Assembly (NCBI GenBank): GCA_022706165.1
Contig: JAKJDA010000117.1
Span: forward strand, 1 to 8,038
Source: Candidatus Hydrogenedentota bacterium
GTDB lineage: Bacteria; Hydrogenedentota; Hydrogenedentia; Hydrogenedentales; SLHB01
Length of the DNA: 8,038 nt
Direction: 5' to 3'
The position numbers were made by a program, and so were the translations under genes. The notes beneath the pieces were generated by a model. The model was given only the letters and a program-made list of their open reading frames with translations, searched no databases and had not been told where the DNA came from. Below are positions 1-5,956 of this stretch, piece by piece (the stretch's first letter is position 1; every line of letters starts with the position of its first letter).

Positions 1-811
1 GAGTCCAGACATGGAAGTCTTGTTCCCCGATTATCTGAACGATTACCGGATTCTCGCGTGTCCGTCAGACAGCGGCGTGCCCGGCATTCCCGCCGCAAAG
101 GTTCTCCCCCTGGAAGAAGGAATGGAGAAAATAACGTCCGCTATTCTCTCCGGTTCCGCCAAACCCCTATGCATCACGGCGCATCTTACTCCGGTGCGTT
201 CCTATATCTACCTTGGATTCGTCACGCTAACGCCGTGTCAAGGAAGCGTCGCCTTCAATTCGTGGCTGAAGTCCGGCCAGGAAGTGTTTCTGGGCGATAC
301 GGACTATGAATCGCATCGCCTGCCTGTTGGGCCAGATTGTCCATACCAGGATTCGTGGCGCATCTATGACCGCATCCAGGTGGGTGTCGAAAAAGGCTGG
401 ATGGATGCCGCGGGGAACGTGTCGACGGCGTGGCGTCAAGGCATACAGGCGCTCGAGGAAGACGATACGCGGCTGCCGATGACGCTCTATCGTCTTCGAG
501 AAGGCGCAGAGCGGTTTTTGATCACCGACATCAACAACCCGGCGTCCGCCGCGCGCGCACAAAGTTATATTCCCGTCATGTGGGACGTTTGGGCAGCGGC
601 TGCCGCGCCCCCGGAGGTCGAGGATCCAACCGTTTGGGAAACGATCCGCGGCGCGCGCATCACCAACCATATTCCGGGAGGCGGCAACGTGTTGTTCATG
701 GATGGCCATGTCGAGTTCATCAAATTCGGCGTGCGGTATCCCATGCGCGATGACGACGCCAACACGGGGCGCAAGTTTTCCAAGGACCTCTCCCGGGGCG
801 TTCTCGGATAA
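1..811 (+). CDS. Prepilin-like H-X-DG domain protein, 5' truncated by the window edge
   Basis: This is the C-terminal part of a type II secretion/type IV pilin-like protein of the DUF1559 / 'H-X9-DG' kind. The reading frame is open to the left edge (S-P-D precede the first Met at base 11), so that Met is probably internal and the N-terminal pilin helix lies outside the window. Counting from the Met: FPDYLNDYRILACPSD at 5-20 matches the opening of the soluble domain in these proteins. SYIYLGF lies at 64-70, LREGAERFLITDINNP at 162-177, and the signature at 220-232 (H220, D231-G232, then HVEFIK). The spacing is H-X10-DG, one residue longer than the name-giving H-X9-DG. A tail of about 30 residues follows the signature. 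Such proteins are thought to be exported, pilin-peptidase-processed surface proteins, often in many copies per genome, and their individual functions are unknown. It ends at TAA and converges on the oxidoreductase gene 54 bases away; I see no convincing terminator between them. Confidence 0.85.
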   Translation, partial: SPDMEVLFPDYLNDYRILACPSDSGVPGIPAAKVLPLEEGMEKITSAILSGSAKPLCITAHLTPVRSYIYLGFVTLTPCQGSVAFNSWLKSGQEVFLGDTDYESHRLPVGPDCPYQDSWRIYDRIQVGVEKGWMDAAGNVSTAWRQGIQALEEDDTRLPMTLYRLREGAERFLITDINNPASAARAQSYIPVMWDVWAAAAAPPEVEDPTVWETIRGARITNHIPGGGNVLFMDGHVEFIKFGVRYPMRDDDANTGRKFSKDLSRGVLG

Positions 812-865
812 AGAAGGTTTTGCGAAAGAGTGCGGCCATGGCGAATCCGATTAGAGCGCCTCGGC

Positions 866-2071
866 TTATTTTCCCCATCGCGTTGGAAACGCGGCGTAGC
901 CTGCCAGGTTGAAGGGCTGGGTGGCTTGAGTCCAGGACAGGCCGCATTCAGAAAGCAGTTTTCCCGCCTGGGTCGCTGTTTTGATGGTTTCGGCAATGCC
1001 CGGAATGATCGTGGCCATGCTGCCATCTTCCGGGATGCGCGCCGTGAATTCGGGCGGAACGCTCGCGATGCCGCCTGCAGACTCGTAGGCCCCGTTGGAG
1101 AGAAGCAGAAAACCCTCTGCTTCGGCAAGGGGCATAAGCACGTCTTTTTCAACGCCTTGTAAGACGAGCGTCAGACGCCTGAGCAAGGCTTCCGTCAACG
1201 ATGCGTCGAGCAAGGGAAGCATGTGTTCGTCTTGGATGATCATGCCGCGTTCGTCGCTCAACAAGGCGGTCCCCTTTTCGCCGATGACAGTCCACATGCG
1301 TGACGCTGGGATGTCGGAGGCTTGGGTCAAATGAATGCATACTTCCACGCCGCTGTCCATGCGTGCGCGCAGACAGTTTGTGTCTTCGCCTTCGATGTCG
1401 GCCGCCCGGTACAGTTCGGCCTGCACCGACAAGGGGCGCGCGAAGGACTCGGGGGTTGTCCCCGCGAGAAACGAAGTCATATTCAGAACATGCGCGCAGG
1501 CATTGTTCATCGGTCCGTCCAGCACCCACGTCCCATTCAGACTTAGTTTGCCTGCCCAAGCGTTGCGCGCATAGTAGGCATCGGTCCGGCGCCAGCGCGC
1601 TTCCGCGCGAACGGCCATCACTTTTCCGAGAACTCCTTCGCATAGGCGTTGTTTCAGGCGAATCGCGTCAGGCCGGGCCATGTCGTGAAACCCCACAGCG
1701 CATTGCAAACCGGCGCGCTGCCGGATGGCTTCGAGATCGCGCAGATGTTGTATGCAAACAACGGGGGGTTTTTCGAGAAATAGGTGCAGCCCTCGTTCCA
1801 GGGCTTTCCGAGCCTGCGCATAATGATAGGGAATGGGCGTGGCCAAGGCGACGATATCCACCCGCGACTCTGCGGCGAGCAATGCATCAAAGGAAGCATA
1901 GCGGCGGACGTGTTGCGCGGCCAGGAGGGAATTTTCGGCGTTTGCGTCGCTGGGTTCGGCAAAAGCAGCGACTTCGATCAACCCCTGGTCCTGCAACCGC
2001 AGCGCCGCCATTTCGTGCACACGACCAAAGCCTCCAACTCCAACCTGCGCCAAACGCAGAGGGCGATTCAT
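866..2071 (-). CDS. Gfo/Idh/MocA family NAD(P)-dependent oxidoreductase
   Basis: This 401-residue protein is a typical family length. The N-terminal Rossmann domain has the dinucleotide-binding loop GVGGFGRVH at 11-19 and an acidic/Pro turn AEP at 38-40 after beta strand 2. ATPIPYHYAQA follows at 77-87, then the family EKP motif at 100-102, whose Lys is the usual catalytic/cofactor residue. GFHDMARPD at 127-135 leads into the C-terminal alpha/beta domain, with RNAWAGKL at 169-176 and LDGPMNNACAH at 184-194. The usual Asp-x3-His pair of the family appears here as N190-x3-H194. Family members oxidise or reduce hydroxyls of sugars, inositols and related compounds; the substrate cannot be read from the sequence. 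No export signal is seen, so it is cytoplasmic. The start is supported by GGAAAGGA at 2078-2085, six bases upstream of ATG. It lies 46 bases downstream of the deaminase gene, with a terminator-like hairpin between them. Confidence 0.93.
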   Translation of the reverse strand: MNRPLRLAQVGVGGFGRVHEMAALRLQDQGLIEVAAFAEPSDANAENSLLAAQHVRRYASFDALLAAESRVDIVALATPIPYHYAQARKALERGLHLFLEKPPVVCIQHLRDLEAIRQRAGLQCAVGFHDMARPDAIRLKQRLCEGVLGKVMAVRAEARWRRTDAYYARNAWAGKLSLNGTWVLDGPMNNACAHVLNMTSFLAGTTPESFARPLSVQAELYRAADIEGEDTNCLRARMDSGVEVCIHLTQASDIPASRMWTVIGEKGTALLSDERGMIIQDEHMLPLLDASLTEALLRRLTLVLQGVEKDVLMPLAEAEGFLLLSNGAYESAGGIASVPPEFTARIPEDGSMATIIPGIAETIKTATQAGKLLSECGLSWTQATQPFNLAGYAAFPTRWGK

Positions 2072-2077
2072 AGGGTG

Positions 2078-2085
2078 TCCTTTCC
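2078..2085 (-). promoter_or_regulatory. Ribosome binding site of the oxidoreductase gene
   Basis: GGAAAGGA on the minus strand lies six bases before the ATG at 2071. It sits just after the terminator-like hairpin, so translation of this gene does not depend on coupling to the deaminase. Confidence 0.7.
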
Positions 2086-2104
2086 AAGCATGCAGTCCTG
2101 TGGC

Positions 2105-2127
2105 AAAGAAGGAGCCGTCACGGCTCC
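2105..2127 (-). terminator. Terminator-like hairpin with the deaminase stop codon in its loop
   Basis: On the minus strand GGAGCCG-TGA-CGGCTCC (2127-2111) forms a perfect 7-bp, GC-rich stem with a 3-base loop. It is followed at once by TTCTTT (2110-2105). The loop is exactly the TGA stop codon of the dCMP deaminase gene. Shape and position fit an intrinsic terminator or attenuator that lowers read-through into the oxidoreductase gene. The T tract is short and broken by a C, so termination may be partial. It may instead protect the mRNA 3' end. Confidence 0.5.
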
Positions 2128-2612
2128 AGCGACAAAACGATGCGCTTGCCGTTGGCGTTGAGTTGGCGGAGTTTGACGCCGGCCATGCTCAGAATGCGCC
2201 GGGAGGCGACGAAAATATCCTTGTCGGCGTATTTGTCGGAGAGATAGATGACCTCTTTAATGCCGGTTTGGACGATGAGTTTGGCGCATTCGTTGCACGG
2301 AAAAAGGGAAACATACAGGGTTGCGCCTTCAAGGTCCTGCCGGTTAGTGGCGTTTGTGACGGCGTTCAATTCCGCGTGGCAGACGTAAGGATATTTCGTG
2401 TCGAGAAAACCGCCTTCGCGGTCCCAGGGGAGTTCATCGTCAGAACATCCCGTCGGAAAACCGTTGTACCCAATGCCGATGATCCGCTTGCGCACGTTGA
2501 CAATGCAGGCTCCGACCTGCGTCGACGGGTCCTTGGAACGCAGGGCGGAGAGTTGCGCCACCGCCATGAAATACTCGTCCCAGCTAATATAATCTTTGCG
2601 TTTGCTTGTCAT
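2118..2612 (-). CDS. dCMP deaminase (DCTD-like)
   Basis: This 164-residue zinc hydrolase is predicted to convert dCMP to dUMP, the substrate of thymidylate synthase. It acts in the cytoplasm in pyrimidine deoxynucleotide supply. The cytidine/deoxycytidylate deaminase signature is complete: H79-A-E81 (zinc His and the Glu proton shuttle) and P105-C106-x2-C109 (two zinc Cys). QVGACIVN at 32-39 and [16 protein letters not shown] at 48-63 are the substrate and nucleotide-binding region known from DCTD and phage T4 deaminase. Several stretches ([41 protein letters not shown]) match, from memory, the vertebrate DCTD sequence almost letter for letter, closer than the short B. subtilis ComEB type. 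DCTD enzymes are hexamers activated by dCTP and inhibited by dTTP; whether this one is so regulated is not known. The start has only a close GGAG (2615-2618) two bases from ATG, so it may rely on coupling to the gene 30 bases upstream. Confidence 0.95.
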   Translation of the reverse strand: MTSKRKDYISWDEYFMAVAQLSALRSKDPSTQVGACIVNVRKRIIGIGYNGFPTGCSDDELPWDREGGFLDTKYPYVCHAELNAVTNATNRQDLEGATLYVSLFPCNECAKLIVQTGIKEVIYLSDKYADKDIFVASRRILSMAGVKLRQLNANGKRIVLSLEP

Positions 2613-2642
2613 AGCTCCATTTCGCCGACACGCCCCCCCGGG

Positions 2643-5084
2643 TTAGTCGATAGCGATGATCTCCCCTTGGCGCACAACAGCCATCCGCACCCCATTGGTG
2701 ATCGTAACGGTCTGCTCCGTACGGTTGTATTCGCCCACGGTCCAGGAGCCATATATTTTGCCCCCAATGTCCAGCACGCGATCTTCGTTGACGCCGCTGG
2801 GCAGGTAGAGGGTGAAGCTGAACTGCGGCGGCCGGTTTTCCGCAGCGATGACGCCGTGCAACCCCACCCTCACTTTCGTGACGGTGGGTTTGGGCGGGGC
2901 CTGGGACGGTTCCACTTCGCCGGGGCGATCGACATCTGTTTCGGCAGCGGATCCGATGGCAGCACGGGGCGGGGGGGGGACAATCGGGCGCGGAACGAAG
3001 GCGGACACGGCGGGCATCTCTACATTGAAGCTCTTCCATTGCTTCGGTCCGGAAAGATTGGAAAGGATCGTTGCCTTGTAAAGTCCCTCGGACAGGCGGA
3101 AACGGAACGTCACGCGTTCTCCTGGAGGAAGGGCCACGCGCGTTTTATGAGGCGCATCGGAAATCAGAGTTCCCACACCGCTGTCTATCTCGAAGGGGGC
3201 GTCGCTCAAACGCTCCCATTCAAGTTCGCCTTGCCGGTCCAAAACGAGTTGGAAGGCGGAGGGTTCTTGGGCGAAAACGGCCAACGAGACGGTTCGCCGT
3301 CCGACATTGCGCACGGGGACGCGGCAGGTGGCTTCTTGGGATCCGGCGTCGGGCCGCTCGATGGATATGGCATCGAGAACGATGCGGGGGCGGAGCAGTC
3401 CCCATGCGTCCGTGAGAACGACGCTGGCGCCGATGCCTAGCAAGATAGGAAAAACCGCCAAGGTTGGCCGTATGGGGGGGTCGTTCCAGAGGGCGATGAT
3501 TGCCGAGACGCCAATGGCCATAAGCGCGAGAAAGGCCATCATTTCCGCAGGACTTGACCAAACAGCGGCATATTCGCGCAGATACGCGTCGAACGAAGTG
3601 GTTCCATAACGAGCCTCGTGGAAGAGGGAGATGGCCCCCAATAACGAGGCGGTCCATATCATTCCAAAGAGGATGCCGCGTAGCCGGAGGTTGGGAAGGA
3701 GCGCGACAGAGGATGCGAGGGCGGCCAGCACAAATGGGATGGCAATCGGCAGGTAGGGCCCAGGTCCTTGACCGGCAAAATGTCCGGCAATGCCGAGCGG
3801 GGTCATCCGCCCAAAGGGAAGAAAAACGGAAACGGCCAGCCCAAGCGCCGCAGCCCAAGCAATCCAAATGTCTGCCGTGAGCGGCGCAGGAGCGCCCCGC
3901 CGTCCTGCGAAACGCTTGAGGAGAGTCTGACGAGGAGCGGGCACGTCGCGTGACGAATTGGCGCTGAGCACGCGGGTGAGCAGGTCGCGCGCTTTGTTCA
4001 GATCGTGCTTGGCGCGAAGCATCGTCTGCTCCTGTTGATCGCGCTGCACGCGGTCCACCTCGCCGGCATGGAACCGGTCACGCAGGCGGTCCATTTGGGC
4101 GTCGCAGACTTTCAGGTCTTCCAGAAAATCGTTCTGCAACTGTTCCAGGCGGGCGCGATGAAATTTGACGGTTACGTCGGCCAGGCGCCGCGCCGCTTTC
4201 GTCTCGCCGCGCATGTGCTCGATGCTGGTCCCGGGAGGCAAATCGCCGGGCCCTATGCGCAGGGCCTCGTCCATGCGCTGTTCGGCGTCTTGACGGCGGC
4301 TCATCGCCTCGGTCAACGCATCGATGTGCATTTCCAACAGGGAAACGCTCGGATCGGGCGGATCAGGAAGGGAGACATGATCCGGCACTTCGGGCTTGGC
4401 GTCGGCGGACATGCTGATCCGTCCGCCGGTGTAATGAACGTTTTGGATCGCCAGCCACCCCCGAAGATCCTGCTGGCAACGTTCCAAATAGTCGCGGCGC
4501 CGACGACGCTCCTCGATGCGTCCAAGGAAAGCGGCAAGCTCCATTTCGCCAACGCGCGCCGCAAGACAGATGTCGGCGATTTCCTTTTGCACGTCGGCAA
4601 GTTCCATGGCCACTTCCATGAGACGGGCCCGCAGTTTTTCGTCGAGTTTTACGCGGGCGCGTCGAGCGCGCCGGGCCTGTTGCTTCAGTTCATTCAATTC
4701 CCCTTCGTAGGCCGAAGGGTCTTCCTTTTCGAGAAAGGAAACGCGTTCGCTAAGGTTCACCAGAATGTTGGTAATGGCATTCAGCGGCGGATAGACGTCC
4801 AACGGCAGCGTCACGGATCGCTTGCGTTGCTGACGGGGGGAAGCGTCGTGCGACTCGGGCGTCTTGGCTCCCGATTTTCGGGATTTCGCTTTCCGCAAAA
4901 ATTCGGGGTGGTCCTTCAGGTAGAGTTCGGTTTGGCCTGGCTCGAGTTCGTCTTCGCGTGGAATGCGGATTTTTTGGCGACAGGCAACGCATTTTCCAGG
5001 TTGCCCATACATAGAGGCCGATATTTTCATGCGTTGGCCGCATGTGCAGTGGATGCGAAGGTGTTTCGCTGACGATTTGGCCAT
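2643..5084 (-). CDS. Zinc-ribbon, coiled-coil, multi-pass membrane protein of unknown function
   Basis: I do not recognise this 813-residue protein as a named family. A four-Cys zinc ribbon is at the N terminus (C13, C15, C32, C35; CTCGQRMKI...GKCVACRQKI), a style common in planctomycete-type genomes. A basic linker (65-90) follows. Two long charged heptad-like helices at about 103-205 and 245-375 are likely coiled coil, separated by a Pro-rich spacer (230-247). Five hydrophobic helices lie at about 404-423, 443-463, 470-488, 512-532 and 541-558. Positive residues before helix 1 and between helices 2 and 3 place the ribbon and coils in the cytoplasm and residues 560-813 outside. That part begins with an Ig/CARDB-like beta domain (570-690). 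A Pro-rich linker (698-735) follows, then a short beta module (740-813, ending in KIYGSWTVGEYN and a strand-rich tail) that faintly recalls PilP/GspC-type modules. ATG at 5084 is preceded by AAAGGAA (5091-5097) at six bases. It is the first gene of a minus-strand operon, divergent from the small zinc-ribbon gene. Confidence 0.85.
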   Translation of the reverse strand: MAKSSAKHLRIHCTCGQRMKISASMYGQPGKCVACRQKIRIPREDELEPGQTELYLKDHPEFLRKAKSRKSGAKTPESHDASPRQQRKRSVTLPLDVYPPLNAITNILVNLSERVSFLEKEDPSAYEGELNELKQQARRARRARVKLDEKLRARLMEVAMELADVQKEIADICLAARVGEMELAAFLGRIEERRRRRDYLERCQQDLRGWLAIQNVHYTGGRISMSADAKPEVPDHVSLPDPPDPSVSLLEMHIDALTEAMSRRQDAEQRMDEALRIGPGDLPPGTSIEHMRGETKAARRLADVTVKFHRARLEQLQNDFLEDLKVCDAQMDRLRDRFHAGEVDRVQRDQQEQTMLRAKHDLNKARDLLTRVLSANSSRDVPAPRQTLLKRFAGRRGAPAPLTADIWIAWAAALGLAVSVFLPFGRMTPLGIAGHFAGQGPGPYLPIAIPFVLAALASSVALLPNLRLRGILFGMIWTASLLGAISLFHEARYGTTSFDAYLREYAAVWSSPAEMMAFLALMAIGVSAIIALWNDPPIRPTLAVFPILLGIGASVVLTDAWGLLRPRIVLDAISIERPDAGSQEATCRVPVRNVGRRTVSLAVFAQEPSAFQLVLDRQGELEWERLSDAPFEIDSGVGTLISDAPHKTRVALPPGERVTFRFRLSEGLYKATILSNLSGPKQWKSFNVEMPAVSAFVPRPIVPPPPRAAIGSAAETDVDRPGEVEPSQAPPKPTVTKVRVGLHGVIAAENRPPQFSFTLYLPSGVNEDRVLDIGGKIYGSWTVGEYNRTEQTVTITNGVRMAVVRQGEIIAID

Positions 5085-5387
5085 GTGCGGTTCCTTTATC
5101 CGCCTCTTCTGGATTCTCGATATTCCCCCTTGGCGCTTGCCGGCGCGTTCGGGGAATTCACGGAACTAACCCGTGAGTCCTTGGGATGACGACGCATCGT
5201 GTCACGCAACAGAAACTCCCGTTCGTTGATTGCGCGGCGCGCTCGTCTCGCTTTGCTCGCAATAACGCGCATGAAGCGTTTCCAATAGGATTCGCTGCCT
5301 AAAAACTACCGTTTCAACACGGGAAAAGCAAGCGGACGATCCGAACGAAGCGGTTTTTGAGAATTTTTGCCTTTGGGGGGTTATTCA

Positions 5388-5416
5388 TTGACAATGCGAC
5401 GCATCCTGTCTAGAAT
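5388..5416 (+). promoter_or_regulatory. Near-consensus sigma70 promoter
   Basis: TTGACA (5388-5393, 6/6) and TAGAAT (5411-5416, 5/6) are separated by exactly 17 bases. This predicts a start near 5423 and rightward transcription into the 58-residue protein, TPR protein and secreted protein genes, with an untranslated leader of about 240 bases. CATTGACAATG (5386-5396) is a perfect 11-base palindrome over the -35. GTCTAGAATCGAGAC (5408-5422) is a 15-base palindrome over the -10 with one mismatched pair. Either could be a repressor operator, but that is inference. Confidence 0.7.
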
Positions 5417-5607
5417 CGAGACGAATGAGAGCGTTTGGGCACAATGTGTTGAGGCGACGTTTCCGGGAAAGCGCTTGGGGCCGAAAAACATCGAAACGCG
5501 AAAACAGGTCTTTCGTATAGAATTAAGGCGGTGACGGGGAAGTACGGAGCGTGTCGGCCCTTTGCCAGGTATAATAGTGAGCAGGAAGGTCGTGAGGAGG
5601 AGTTTCG

Positions 5608-5627
5608 TTCGCGAGCGATTTCGCGAA
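5608..5627 (+). repeat. Inverted repeat in the leader of the small zinc-ribbon gene
   Basis: TTCGCGA and TCGCGAA form a perfect 7-bp inverted repeat around a 6-base loop (GCGATT). It lies about 17 bases upstream of the ribosome binding site of the 58-residue protein gene. No T run follows, so it is not a terminator. It could be an operator or an mRNA hairpin affecting translation. Confidence 0.45.
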
Positions 5628-5644
5628 GGATGATAAAAGTGAAG

Positions 5645-5651
5645 AAAAGGA
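5645..5651 (+). promoter_or_regulatory. Ribosome binding site of the 58-residue protein
   Basis: AAAAGGA lies nine bases before the ATG at 5661. It supports that start, and with it the reality of this short gene, over the overlapping frame that begins at 5630. Confidence 0.6.
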
Positions 5652-5660
5652 CGCGCGATC

Positions 5661-5837
5661 ATGTTCGCGGTTTGGTATCTCGTAGTGATGGTGGGCATAA
5701 TCATTTTATTGGGATGCGCGGCCGTTCCGGCGTTGTTGCGTAAAAAGTGTGAAGGCTGTGGCGCATTCAATAGCCTTGACGCACGCGAGTGTACACGTTG
5801 CAAGGCGGTTTTTGAGGATACGAAAAGTGAGTTGTGA
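5661..5837 (+). CDS. Small single-helix membrane protein with cytoplasmic zinc ribbon
   Basis: This is a 58-residue gene that short-ORF cut-offs would miss. Residues 2-26 are one uninterrupted hydrophobic helix (FAVWYLVVMVGIIILLG, then CAAVPALL). RKK follows at 27-29, and then a zinc ribbon with two CxxC knuckles: C30-x2-C33 and C44-x2-C47, ten residues apart. The basic residues after the helix predict an outside N terminus and a cytoplasmic ribbon. A coding frame is supported by the clean helix-plus-ribbon layout, the ribosome binding site at 5645-5651 and a strong promoter upstream. The TPR protein 119 bases downstream begins with two ribbons of the same CxxC-x10-CxxC spacing, so the two are probably cotranscribed and may work together. 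C19 sits in a lipobox-like LLGC, but there is no basic N-region, so I do not call a lipoprotein. The function is unknown. Confidence 0.7.
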   Translation: MFAVWYLVVMVGIIILLGCAAVPALLRKKCEGCGAFNSLDARECTRCKAVFEDTKSEL

Positions 5838-5943
5838 CGCTGGCATGACGACGGCTGCATGGGAGCGGAACACGCCCCGGAGAAGGCGCCGTCCATAGGA
5901 AGAGAACGGGGCAGACGCTCTGTGCGTCCGGCCCGGCAACATG

Positions 5944-5948
5944 AAGGA
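5944..5948 (+). promoter_or_regulatory. Ribosome binding site that selects a GTG start
   Basis: AAGGA ends eight bases before GTG at 5957 and 17 bases before the in-frame ATG at 5966. An in-frame TGA at 5942-5944 rules out any earlier start. The spacing favours GTG. Confidence 0.6.
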
Positions 5949-5956
5949 AATATGCC

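Larger units (their letters stand above)
5085..5660. other. Divergent intergenic region, no gene recognised
   Basis: These 576 bases separate the 813-residue protein gene (leftward) from the 58-residue protein gene (rightward). The right half holds a near-consensus sigma70 promoter, two small palindromes over its hexamers, and a leader with a hairpin. I found no convincing promoter for the leftward operon; its upstream 300 bases have only the ribosome binding site at 5091-5097. A loose inverted pair ATTGCG/CGCAAT (5229-5234 and 5258-5263) is present, with a 23-base loop that makes it weak. No known riboswitch core or small RNA is recognisable by eye. Confidence 0.6.

Noticed and set aside
812..865. 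A possible bidirectional terminator between the convergent genes (CCGA...TCGG then CTTATTTT)
   Set aside because: The stem is only 4 bp with a 10-base loop, too weak to support.
2100..3440. A 446-codon open frame on the plus strand
   Set aside because: It is antisense to the dCMP deaminase, whose zinc motifs are complete, and to the zinc-ribbon membrane protein. No recognisable domain or ribosome binding site.
4005..5072. A 355-codon open frame on the plus strand
   Set aside because: It mirrors the coiled-coil coding region of the minus-strand gene. The product has no family motif, and the opposite strand gives a coherent ribbon and coiled coil.
5341..5367. A terminator-like CCG...CGG followed by TTTTT upstream of the promoter
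   Set aside because: The stem is 3-4 bp, and there is no upstream rightward gene for it to end.
5570..5575. A perfect TATAAT close to the 58-residue gene
   Set aside because: No -35-like hexamer lies 16-18 bases upstream and there is no extended -10 TG, so it was not called as a second promoter.
5706..5720. A lipobox-like LLGC in the 58-residue protein
   Set aside because: There is no basic N-region, the -2 residue is Leu, and the hydrophobic helix continues past the Cys to a basic stop-transfer, which fits a plain membrane anchor.
5531..5743. A 70-codon frame, or its shorter form from ATG at 5630, overlapping the 58-residue gene
   Set aside because: The product is basic and featureless, while the overlapping frame at 5661 gives a clean membrane helix and two CxxC knuckles with its own ribosome binding site.
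5914..5928. An inverted repeat GACGC-TCTGT-GCGTC upstream of the TPR gene
   Set aside because: A 5-bp stem with no T tract; such pairs are expected by chance in GC-rich DNA.
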